Below the pieces are notes generated by a model, which was not told where the DNA came from, did not search any database, and saw only the letters and a list, made by a program, of their open reading frames with translations. A stretch of 7,044 nucleotides of DNA. It comes from Candidatus Binataceae bacterium. GTDB lineage: Bacteria > Desulfobacterota > Binatia > Binatales > Binataceae. This document shows, in pieces, positions 1 to 5,211 of this stretch; the stretch's first letter is position 1, and every line of letters starts with the position of its first letter. The stretch is taken from assembly GCA_030042765.1 (NCBI GenBank), contig JASHZA010000224.1, forward strand, positions 1 through 7,044. The letters are read 5' to 3'. Position numbers and translations under genes: made by a program.

Positions 1-194
1 TGGTAATCGCCACTTTTCTCGCCCTGCTCGAACTCGTCCGGCGCGGCGAAGTGCGCGCCTGGCAGGATGAACGTGCCGGCCCGATCTTCCTGGGCCGCGG
101 CGATCGCTTCGGGATGGCTCAGCTCGCAGCGACATTGGCGATCGCGGATTCGGCGCAATCCGCTCGAACCGAAGGTGAAGATTCGGATGAATGA
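1..194 (+). CDS. scpA: Segregation and condensation protein A, C-terminal end (partial)
   Basis: This is the 3' end of a gene cut by the left edge of the window, read from base 3 to the TGA at 192-194 (63 residues). The visible peptide begins VIATFLALLELVRRGEVRAW and continues with a GPIFLGRGDRFG-like stretch, which matches the C-terminal winged-helix region of the kleisin ScpA. ScpA bridges the SMC ATPase heads and binds ScpB in the cytoplasmic condensin complex. The identification is strengthened by scpB, which starts inside the last codons of this gene (8-bp overlap), the usual scpA-scpB arrangement. The last 20 or so residues are Ala/Ser/Glu-rich and probably disordered. The N-terminal SMC-binding domain lies outside the window, so completeness cannot be judged. 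Confidence 0.85.
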   Translation, partial: VIATFLALLELVRRGEVRAWQDERAGPIFLGRGDRFGMAQLAATLAIADSAQSARTEGEDSDE

Positions 195-894
195 AGACGG
201 AGTTGGTCTCGCTGTGGAAGAGGAGCGTCTCAAGGCGATTCTCGAAAGCCTGCTGTTCGCCGCAGGTGAACCGGTAGCACTCGCTCAACTGGCTAACGCC
301 CTCGACAATATGCCGCGGGAGGCAATCCGCAAGGCGCTGGCCGAGATGGCCGTCACGTACGCGACCGGAGATCGCGGTATCGTGCTGGAGGAAATCGCAG
401 GTGGTTATCAATTGCGTACTCCGAAGGAGCACGCCCTTTATGTGCGCCGGCTGCTCGCCGCCAAGCCTCCGCGCCTGAGTCGTCCACTGCTCGAAACCGT
501 CTCGATCGTCGCCTATCGCCAGCCCATAACGCGGCCGGAGATCGAACAACTCCGCGGTGTCGATAGTGGCGGAGTGCTCGACACGCTGCTTGAGCGCTCT
601 TTGATCAAGATCGCCGGGCGCAAAGACGCGCCCGGACGCCCGATGATGTACGCGACCACGCCGGAGTTCCTCGAGCTGTTCGGACTGAAGGACCTCGAAA
701 ACCTTCCGGACTTGGCCGAGTTTCGCGCGCTCGAGGGTCGGGGCCCTGAAGAGGTCGCCGAGCAAGCCCCAACCGCCACCGAAGATTCGCCTGTCACCGA
801 AGCGCAGGCCGGCGAAGTGTCCTCGGTTCCCACACCTGAGCAACAAGTCCTTGAGCCGGAGCACTCTGCCGGTTCGAAAAAAGCCGAAGAATAG
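187..894 (+). CDS. scpB: Segregation and condensation protein B
   Basis: ScpB is the winged-helix partner of ScpA in the SMC-ScpAB complex that compacts and separates replicated chromosomes. The 235-residue product starts ERLKAILESLLFAAGEP (about 13-29), the typical first winged helix. A second one holds the family signature LLETVSIVAYRQPITR followed by IEQLRGVDS (about 101-127), then GRKDAPGRPMMYATT and FLELFGL. I chose ATG 187 because homologues begin here, a GGTGAAG Shine-Dalgarno-like stretch lies at 174-180, and the start overlaps the scpA stop, implying translational coupling. The same frame is open upstream to an ATG at 67, but that part only shadows scpA. From about residue 183 the protein ends in a Glu/Ala/Pro/Thr-rich acidic tail of roughly 50 residues, probably disordered and typical of longer ScpB proteins. 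Confidence 0.95.
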   Translation: MNEDGVGLAVEEERLKAILESLLFAAGEPVALAQLANALDNMPREAIRKALAEMAVTYATGDRGIVLEEIAGGYQLRTPKEHALYVRRLLAAKPPRLSRPLLETVSIVAYRQPITRPEIEQLRGVDSGGVLDTLLERSLIKIAGRKDAPGRPMMYATTPEFLELFGLKDLENLPDLAEFRALEGRGPEEVAEQAPTATEDSPVTEAQAGEVSSVPTPEQQVLEPEHSAGSKKAEE

Positions 895-911
895 CGTTCG
901 ACGTCGTAATC

Positions 912-947
912 TGTGCAGGTAGCTCCTCGCCGGCGCGGCGTTGCACA
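912..947 (+). other. Bipartite stem-loop downstream of scpB
   Basis: An outer inverted repeat TGTGCA (912-917) / TGCACA (942-947) encloses an inner one CGCCG (928-932) / CGGCG (936-940) with a 3-nt loop. It lies 18 bases after the scpB stop codon and could fold in the scpAB transcript 3' end. There is no T-run after it, so it is not a standard intrinsic terminator. It may protect the 3' end, assist Rho-dependent termination, or mean nothing. Confidence 0.35.
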
Positions 948-990
948 GGTGATCTGGATCTTGGCATCGTTGTCGCAACTCTGCCACGTA

Positions 991-1028
991 AATGATTTTA
1001 AAATCATTAAAGAGTGTGTAAAATGATT
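991..1028. promoter_or_regulatory. Palindrome and half-site repeat (operator-like)
   Basis: AATGATTTTAAAATCATT at 991-1008 is a perfect 18-bp palindrome. Its half-site AATGATT appears a third time at 1022-1028. The stretch is strikingly AT-rich compared with the GC-rich surroundings. A -10-like hexamer TAAAAT sits at 1019-1024 with no recognisable -35, and the palindrome occupies where the -35 would be. This geometry suits a regulator-binding site controlling the small gene downstream, but no regulator can be named. No competing gene is visible in 895-1141. Confidence 0.45.
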
Positions 1029-1052
1029 AGATTGGCCTAGAAATAGATTGGC
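1028..1052. repeat. Short direct repeat TAGATTGGC
   Basis: TAGATTGGC occurs at 1028-1036 and again at 1044-1052, 16 bp apart from start to start. It is adjacent to the AATGATT half-sites. Nine matching bases in a 25-bp interval is suggestive of tandem protein-binding sites but could be chance. Confidence 0.35.
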
Positions 1053-1085
1053 GTGAATTATGCTTTCTAAACCTCTCTGAACGGT

Positions 1086-1101
1086 TAATGGCACACCATT
1101 A
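1086..1101 (+). promoter_or_regulatory. 5' leader hairpin abutting a Shine-Dalgarno
   Basis: TAATGG-CACA-CCATTA is a perfect 6-bp stem with a 4-base loop. Its last base begins the strong Shine-Dalgarno AGGAG at 1101-1105, so the hairpin could partly mask ribosome access. That Shine-Dalgarno is positioned for ATG 1115, which opens a four-codon frame (MCVA) ended by TGA at 1127-1129. Confidence 0.4.
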
Positions 1102-1114
1102 GGAGACGAAAGCG

Positions 1115-1129
1115 ATGTGCGTTGCGTGA
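1115..1129 (+). other. Possible four-codon leader ORF (MCVA-stop)
   Basis: ATG at 1115 lies 9 bases after AGGAG (1101-1105), better ribosome-binding spacing than many real genes here. It reads M-C-V-A and stops at TGA 1127-1129. The frame is the same as that of the downstream small gene, whose GTG starts at 1139/1142 are only 10-13 bases beyond the stop. It may be a minimal upstream ORF coupling or attenuating translation, a real N-terminus interrupted by a stop mutation, or coincidence. The sequence alone cannot decide. Confidence 0.35.
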
Positions 1130-1141
1130 CGGAGTTGCGTG

Positions 1142-1504
1142 GTGAAAGCAGAAGCGCTGCTCGAGTTTGAAGAACACCTCAAGGCTGGGCGACCTCTCAC
1201 GGTCGAGGAATGTCTGGCACTCCTCAGCGAGCTTTGGAGGCTAAAGACAGCCCTAGCCGGCAAGAATATGGGCATGTCCTATTGGCGCGATAGCTACACC
1301 CAGGCGAAGAGCGATCTCGATCGTGTCACTGACGAAAACCGGCGCCTCAACGAGGAAATGAGCCACTTTGCGGCTGTGATTGCCCTGCCGCGATGTGAAC
1401 TCGAGAGCCGCTGGAGCAACTGCGCGGTGCGCCGTCTCAAGAACGTCAACGATGACGCCATGATTGAGGAGGAAGCCCCGAAGCTCCTCTCCTGGGAGCC
1501 CTAG
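1142..1504 (+). CDS. Small helical/coiled-coil protein of unknown function
   Basis: I do not recognise this 120-residue protein. It is acidic and appears wholly helical. Residues 1-40 form an amphipathic Leu/Glu-rich segment (AEALLEFEEHLKAG, then LTVEECLALLSELWRLK). Residues about 47-80 look like a coiled coil (QAKSDLDRVTDENRRLNEEM). A Cys-containing stretch (CELESRW, then C and an RRLKN patch) and an acidic tail follow. There is no signal peptide or membrane segment, so it is probably cytoplasmic. I prefer GTG 1142 because GGAG at 1131-1134 is 7 bases upstream; GTG 1139 would add one residue. The frame stays open upstream only to TGA 1127-1129, beyond which sits ATG 1115 with its own AGGAG. 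Scp-like or phage-type coiled-coil proteins are possible relatives, but I have no evidence for either. The unusual AT-rich leader suggests dedicated regulation or later acquisition. Confidence 0.6.
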   Translation: MKAEALLEFEEHLKAGRPLTVEECLALLSELWRLKTALAGKNMGMSYWRDSYTQAKSDLDRVTDENRRLNEEMSHFAAVIALPRCELESRWSNCAVRRLKNVNDDAMIEEEAPKLLSWEP

Positions 1505-1556
1505 CCGATAGTCGGACGCGCGCGGCGGACGAGCAACCTACCAAAACAAACCCTGT

Positions 1557-2408
1557 TCAGACCACGAGGCGCCAGGCGCCGCTTTCGCTCACGATATGAC
1601 CGGCGCTCGGCGTAGCGAAGTGGGTCCCTAAAACCAGCACGGGGCGGTCGGCGCAGCGCTTTAGGAACTCGCGACGGGTTCGGCGCGCCATCTCCCCCTC
1701 CCAGTCAAAGCCGCAGTTCCATTCGGGATGGATGCACTGGACGGGATGATGCATCAGGTCGCCGGTAATCACGGCCTCCTCGCCGCGTGAGGAGATTCGC
1801 ACGCTGAAATGCCCTGGCGTATGGCCGGGGGTGGGCTCGAGCCACACTTCGTCCGTAATACGATGGGTGTCCTCGACCAGGTCGGCTAGTTTCGCGTCAA
1901 CGATCGGCCGCACAGAGTCATCGATCGGGTCGCGGGTAAAGCTATCCTCCTGCACGGACCAGTGGGCCCATTCTTTGCGGCCAATCAGATAGCGCGCCTT
2001 GGTGAAGGTGGGAACCCAGCGGCCGTCCACCAGCATCGTGTTCCACCCGACATGATCGACATGCAGATGGGTACACAGCACGAGGTTGATCGAATCCCGA
2101 GGGAAGCCGGCCTTGTCAAGATCGCTCAGGAACGAGGTCTGAAGCATGTTCCATCCGGGAAAGGCTCGCTTTTTGTCGTTGCCCAGACAGGTATCGACGA
2201 TGATGCGCTTGTCGCGGCTCTCGACGAGAAGGGCATGGATACTCATACGAACACGGCCGGTCTCGTCGGCAAAATGCGGAACCAGCCATTTGCTTTCGCG
2301 CTGGATATTCTCCAAGGTCGCTTCAGGCAGAACAAAGGTGCCTTTTGACGCGGTTTCCATTTCGACTACGCGGGTGATACTGACCTCGCCGATCTTCCAG
2401 CGGTTCAT
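1557..2408 (-). CDS. Metallo-beta-lactamase-fold hydrolase (lactonase/MPH-like)
   Basis: This 283-residue protein has the complete MBL-fold metal-binding set: H114-L-H116-V-D118-H119 (HxHxDH), H196 in EPTPGHTPGH, D217 in ITGD, and H263 in LGTHF. A binuclear zinc or similar site is therefore expected. The layout, with a 110-residue N-terminal region containing IIVDTCLGN before the HxHxDH motif and the TPGHTPGH motif, resembles the group holding N-acyl-homoserine lactonases and methyl-parathion hydrolase. The actual substrate cannot be read from sequence. No signal peptide is seen, so it is likely cytoplasmic. ATG 2408 is well supported by GGAGG at 2414-2418, 5 bases upstream. It follows dnaB on the same strand after 59 bp without an obvious terminator, suggesting co-transcription. 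It converges on the small gene ending at 1504, and no clear terminator is seen in the 52-bp gap. Confidence 0.85.
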   Translation of the reverse strand: MNRWKIGEVSITRVVEMETASKGTFVLPEATLENIQRESKWLVPHFADETGRVRMSIHALLVESRDKRIIVDTCLGNDKKRAFPGWNMLQTSFLSDLDKAGFPRDSINLVLCTHLHVDHVGWNTMLVDGRWVPTFTKARYLIGRKEWAHWSVQEDSFTRDPIDDSVRPIVDAKLADLVEDTHRITDEVWLEPTPGHTPGHFSVRISSRGEEAVITGDLMHHPVQCIHPEWNCGFDWEGEMARRTRREFLKRCADRPVLVLGTHFATPSAGHIVSESGAWRLVV

Positions 2409-2467
2409 TGCAGCCTCCGGGTTCGGAATCGCCGCAAATTAACGCGATCCGCGTCGCCCGCGCAACG

Positions 2468-3853
2468 TCAGCCTTCGGCGTCCTCGAAATAGCCGCTTTC
2501 CGGAGCGTAATTCTCGAACCTTGTGTACTGGCTCAGATAAGTGAGCTTGGCTGTATCGGTGGGACCGTTGCGCTGTTTGGCAACGATTACCTCTGCAACA
2601 CCGGGCTCTTTGCTGTCGCGATGATACATGTCGTCGCGGTAAATGAAGGCAATCACGTCAGCGTCCTGCTCGATCGCGCCTGATTCGCGCAAATCGGCAA
2701 GCAGCGGGCGGCGATCGGGACGGGTCTCAACTTGGCGATTGAGCTGGGAGAGCGCAACCACCGGGACCTTGAGTTCCTTCGCGAGGGCCTTGAGCGAGCG
2801 AGAAATCTCGGCGATTTCCTTCTCGCGTGATTCGCCGGTCTGCGCCGACCGCATCAATTGCAGATAGTCGACGATAATCAGGCCCAGGCTGCTATCTCGC
2901 TCGCGCATCAAGCGCCGGCATTTCGCCTTGAGCACGAGCGGCGAAGTGTCGGAATTGTCGTCGATGAAGATCGGCGCCTCGGAGAGCCGCGCGGCCGCCT
3001 GCGCCAGCTTGGGAAAATCACGTTCACCCAGATAGCCGGCACGAGCCTTGGAACTGTCGACTCGGGCCTCGGAACAAAGCATCCGCAGCGCCAACTGCTC
3101 CTTGGACATTTCGAGCGAGAAGATCGCCACTCCAATCTTCGGGTCGGCCTCCAAGGCGGCGTGTGCCGCGATATTCAAGGCGAGCGCGGTTTTTCCCATT
3201 CCGGGCCGAGCTGCGATGACAATCAATTCGCCCGGCTGGAAGCCCGACGTAAGACGATCAAGATCAGCAAAGCCTGTAGGCACGCCGGTAACGAGTTCCC
3301 TCCGCTCGTATAAGCGTTCGAGGAGGGCAATTGAATGCCTGCTCAGCTCGCGCATTGAGCTGAACGACGGCCGGATCCTTCTCTCCGATATTTCAAAAAT
3401 TTTATGCTCGGCTTCGTCGAGAAACTGATCGACATTCGCGCCCGGGGTCTCGTAGCTGTTGCCGGCGATTTCCGTGGCAATCGAGCCGAGAGTGCGCAGC
3501 ACCGCCTTCTCGCGCACGATTCGAGCATAATGGGCCGTGTGGGCGGCGGTTGGGACGGCGGCGGCCAACTCTGCGATGTAGGCGGGCCCACCGATCTGTT
3601 CGAGCAGACCCCTCCCTCCCAGCGCGTCGGTGAGCGTAATTGCGTCGATCGGAACGTTCCGATCAGAAAGCTCGGTCATAGCGCGGAAGATTACGCGGTG
3701 GCGCTCCTGATAGAAGTCTTCGGGGAGCACCACCTCGAGGGCCTGATTAATCGCCTCGTTGTCCAGCAGGATCGCGCCGAGCACTGATTGTTCGGCTTCG
3801 AGATTTTGGGGAGGAACGCGCCTCAGAATATCGTCCGCCGCTGCCGCAGCCAC
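2468..3853 (-). CDS. dnaB: Replicative DNA helicase DnaB
   Basis: DnaB is the hexameric 5'-3' helicase that unwinds DNA at the replication fork and recruits primase. With the start chosen here it is 461 residues, normal for the family. The N-terminal primase-interacting domain is seen in RRVPPQNLEAEQSVLGAILLD (about 11-31), YQERHRVIF and GGPAYIAEL. The RecA-like ATPase domain starts near PTGFADLDRLTSGFQPGEL and has Walker A ARPGMGKT (215-222), the FSLEMS glutamate E248, and Walker B LIIVDYLQLM with D329. RESGAIEQDADVI and YRDDMY follow near the C-terminus. I chose GTG 3853 because GGGGGAG (3862-3868) lies 8 bases upstream and homologues begin near this point. The frame is open to ATG 3958, but that start would precede the promoter proposed at 3930-3958. 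No intein is present. The gene lies downstream of a rhomboid gene rather than the common rplI. Confidence 0.95.
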   Translation of the reverse strand: MAAAAADDILRRVPPQNLEAEQSVLGAILLDNEAINQALEVVLPEDFYQERHRVIFRAMTELSDRNVPIDAITLTDALGGRGLLEQIGGPAYIAELAAAVPTAAHTAHYARIVREKAVLRTLGSIATEIAGNSYETPGANVDQFLDEAEHKIFEISERRIRPSFSSMRELSRHSIALLERLYERRELVTGVPTGFADLDRLTSGFQPGELIVIAARPGMGKTALALNIAAHAALEADPKIGVAIFSLEMSKEQLALRMLCSEARVDSSKARAGYLGERDFPKLAQAAARLSEAPIFIDDNSDTSPLVLKAKCRRLMRERDSSLGLIIVDYLQLMRSAQTGESREKEIAEISRSLKALAKELKVPVVALSQLNRQVETRPDRRPLLADLRESGAIEQDADVIAFIYRDDMYHRDSKEPGVAEVIVAKQRNGPTDTAKLTYLSQYTRFENYAPESGYFEDAEG

Positions 3854-3866
3854 CTCAACCACTCCC

Positions 3867-3881
3867 CCGGCGCGAGCGCCG
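3867..3881 (-). other. Small GC hairpin beside the dnaB ribosome-binding site
   Basis: CGGCG-CGAG-CGCCG (3868-3881) can form a 5-bp stem with a four-base loop. On the minus strand it ends directly on the GGGGGAG Shine-Dalgarno of dnaB (3862-3868), so it could modulate access. Short GC stems arise easily in such sequence, so this is weak. Confidence 0.25.
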
Positions 3882-3929
3882 AACCGGTTTGCAGGATGTT
3901 TCGTCGAGAAATGCCTCGAACGTTTTTCA

Positions 3930-3958
3930 AGTATCCAGCAAGCGGCAGGTGCCATCAA
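3930..3958 (-). promoter_or_regulatory. Candidate sigma-70-type promoter for dnaB
   Basis: On the minus strand, TTGATG (3958-3953) and GATACT (3935-3930) are separated by exactly 17 bases. Each matches the housekeeping consensus at four of six positions. Transcription would start near 3923, giving a leader of about 70 bases before GTG 3853, and would cover dnaB and the following hydrolase gene. Confidence 0.5.
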
Positions 3959-4083
3959 GCGCCGAGCCGCTCGAGGGGAAAGATCTGTTCACACGAAATC
4001 CCCAGGCGCCACAACGGGCCACCCGCGGCCACCTCAGCCCGCGCGACGGTCAAGGTTGAATGTCCCAGATGACAAGGTTTGCG

Positions 4084-4106
4084 CGGAGTCGCTGCTTTTG
4101 ACTCCG
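4084..4106 (-). terminator. Hairpin 3' of the rhomboid gene
   Basis: CGGAGTC (4084-4090) and GACTCCG (4100-4106) form a perfect 7-bp stem with a 9-base loop, starting 15 bases after the rhomboid stop codon. On the minus strand no T-run follows, so it is not a textbook terminator. It may stabilise the transcript end. The rest of the roughly 270-bp gap (3854-4121) shows no convincing gene on either strand, only the candidate dnaB promoter and leader. Confidence 0.35.
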
Positions 4107-4121
4107 GCACCGCCCGTTAAC

Positions 4122-4817
4122 TCAGCGCCGGCGCGACCGTGCCGTCACGCGTTGCGGTGTCAGGATTGGCGCAGCCGCAATCCCGAAAAGAAAGCCACCG
4201 ACATGCGCCCACCATGCGACGCCGCCGACCAGCGGCCCTTGCGCGCCCGAACTGATCCCTGCATAGAGCTGCACCGCAAACCAGATCAGCAGATAAAAGA
4301 CCGCTGGGATTTCTACAAACTGGATAAAGACGAACACTGGCAGGATCGTCAGGATACGGCCGCGCGGATAAAGCACAAAGTAGGCGCCCAGTACTCCCGC
4401 GATCGCGCCACTGGCCCCGATTACCGGAACACCCGACTCCGGCCCCATCGCCACCATCGCGAGACTGGCCGCCACTCCGGCGAGCAGATAGAAGCATAAG
4501 TAGCGCAGATGTCCCATCGCCTCCTCGACGGCGGGACCAAAGATGAATAGGTAGAGCATGTTTCCTGCGATGTGGAGCAAGCCGCCGTGCAGGAAGAGCG
4601 ATGTCACGAGGGTCGTGAGCGCTTGCAGACGCATCGCGGGCGCGGAGGAACCGAGATGCGAGATTCGCGCCGGAACCATCGCAAATGGAGCGAGCATCGA
4701 TTCCGCGTTTGGCCCGAGCCGCATTTCGAACGCAAAGACCACGAAGTTCAGCAGGATCAACAGCGAGTTGGCCGCACTGAGGCGGCGCGAGGCTTCGCTG
4801 TCGCGTAAGGGTATCAT
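4122..4817 (-). CDS. Rhomboid family intramembrane serine protease
   Basis: Rhomboid proteases cleave transmembrane substrates inside the membrane using a Ser-His dyad. This 231-residue protein carries the nucleophile in GASGAI (S136) and the histidine in WWAHVGGFLFG (H205). It also has the HGGLLHIAGNMLYLFIFG segment (H77, H82, N86) that shapes the active site and oxyanion hole. Hydrophobic helices are visible at about 18-32, 66-76, 83-97, 105-124, 133-150, 155-168, 172-188 and 200-218. This fits a six- or seven-helix core. The N-terminus MIPLRDSEASRRL is the common start of bacterial homologues, supporting ATG 4817, although no good Shine-Dalgarno is visible before it. The C-terminus is short and Arg-rich (cytoplasmic by the positive-inside rule). 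Substrates are unknown. A 15-bp inverted repeat ends 16 bases before the start codon and may influence expression. Confidence 0.93.
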   Translation of the reverse strand: MIPLRDSEASRRLSAANSLLILLNFVVFAFEMRLGPNAESMLAPFAMVPARISHLGSSAPAMRLQALTTLVTSLFLHGGLLHIAGNMLYLFIFGPAVEEAMGHLRYLCFYLLAGVAASLAMVAMGPESGVPVIGASGAIAGVLGAYFVLYPRGRILTILPVFVFIQFVEIPAVFYLLIWFAVQLYAGISSGAQGPLVGGVAWWAHVGGFLFGIAAAPILTPQRVTARSRRR

Positions 4818-4833
4818 CTGTTAAGCAAGGGTC

Positions 4834-4878
4834 GCGGCGAATGCGCACTGGCTCCGGGCGCAGGTGCGCATTCGCCGC
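4834..4878 (-). promoter_or_regulatory. Perfect 15-bp inverted repeat before the rhomboid start
   Basis: GCGGCGAATGCGCAC (4834-4848) and GTGCGCATTCGCCGC (4864-4878) are perfect reverse complements separated by 15 bases. As RNA this would be a very stable hairpin ending 16 bases before the rhomboid ATG at 4817. As DNA it could be a dyad bound by a regulator in the divergent intergenic region. There is no T-run on either side, so termination is unlikely. Confidence 0.6.
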
Positions 4879-4890
4879 TATAGTAGCGGC
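4874..4890. promoter_or_regulatory. Second inverted repeat sharing an arm with the first
   Basis: GCCGCTA (4874-4880) and TAGCGGC (4884-4890) form a perfect 7-bp stem with a 3-base loop. The GCCGC of its left arm (4874-4878) is also the outer end of the preceding 15-bp repeat, so the two hairpins cannot both form completely. A -10-like sequence lies in the centre (TATAGT on plus, TACTAT on minus), with no good -35 in either direction. Confidence 0.5.
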
Positions 4891-5014
4891 ACGACTGTGT
4901 TGGGGCGAGCGTGCTTCCCTTGAAGTGTTTTTGGGTTTGTGTCGATGCATGGCGGGAAGTTGTGAGCAACCGATTTCGAGTACTTGAGGCCCGTCGGCAT
5001 CTGTGCGAAGAAAG

Positions 5015-5043
5015 CTGAGAAACGTCTCGAAGTTTGCTACGAT
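5015..5043 (+). promoter_or_regulatory. Candidate promoter for the dienelactone hydrolase
   Basis: CTGAGA (5015-5020) and TACGAT (5038-5043) are 17 bases apart, and the second is preceded by TGC, giving an extended -10 motif. The leader would be about 160 bases long. No other protein gene is convincing in the 394-bp divergent gap 4818-5211; the short open frames there resemble no known protein. Confidence 0.3.
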
Positions 5044-5171
5044 TTGCCGGCTAACTGGCCCGTGGCGACAAATCTTCTCCCCGGCGCGGGAAGTTTGCGA
5101 GCGAGCGTAGCTGAGCATGCGGAGCGCGACGCTCTGCTTCAGCGTAATTGCGCTGTTGAGTCGTTTTCGGG

Positions 5172-5188
5172 GCCCTCTCCTTGAGGGC
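5172..5188 (+). other. Leader hairpin upstream of the dienelactone hydrolase
   Basis: GCCCTC (5172-5177) and GAGGGC (5183-5188) form a 6-bp stem with a 5-base loop, ending 13 bases before the GGAGGG ribosome-binding site. It is followed by A-rich sequence, not T-rich, so it is a leader structure rather than a plus-strand terminator. Its role is unknown. Confidence 0.3.
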
Positions 5189-5211
5189 AAAACCAAAACA
5201 CGGAGGGACTT

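Noticed and set aside
67..186. N-terminal extension of scpB by 40 codons from ATG 67.
   Set aside because: It only reads the scpA coding sequence in another frame. ATG 187 has a ribosome-binding site and matches the usual ScpB N-terminus.
513..1094. A 193-codon minus-strand frame opposite scpB and running into the leader region.
   Set aside because: Ser/Arg/Cys-rich shadow of scpB without family features.
1483..1515. Hairpins near the convergent gene ends (GCTCC/GGAGC at 1483-1499, CCGA/TCGG at 1505-1515) as a terminator.
   Set aside because: Stems are only 4-5 bp with no T-run following, so a terminator call is not justified.
3854..3958. N-terminal extension of DnaB by 35 codons to ATG 3958.
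   Set aside because: The extra residues do not resemble DnaB, GTG 3853 has a good GGGGGAG site, and a plausible promoter lies inside the extension.
3759..4499. A 246-codon plus-strand frame opposite dnaB and rhomboid.
   Set aside because: Low-complexity Arg/Pro/Ala-rich product, antisense to well-identified genes, with no ribosome-binding site or motifs.
5029..5099. Two copies of GAAGTTTGC (5029-5037 and 5090-5098) as a regulatory repeat.
   Set aside because: Only nine bases, 61 apart, with no symmetry or further copies; likely chance.
4984..5184. A 66-codon plus-strand frame in the divergent gap.
   Set aside because: No Shine-Dalgarno, no recognisable motif, and it stops just before the leader hairpin of the next gene; best treated as chance.
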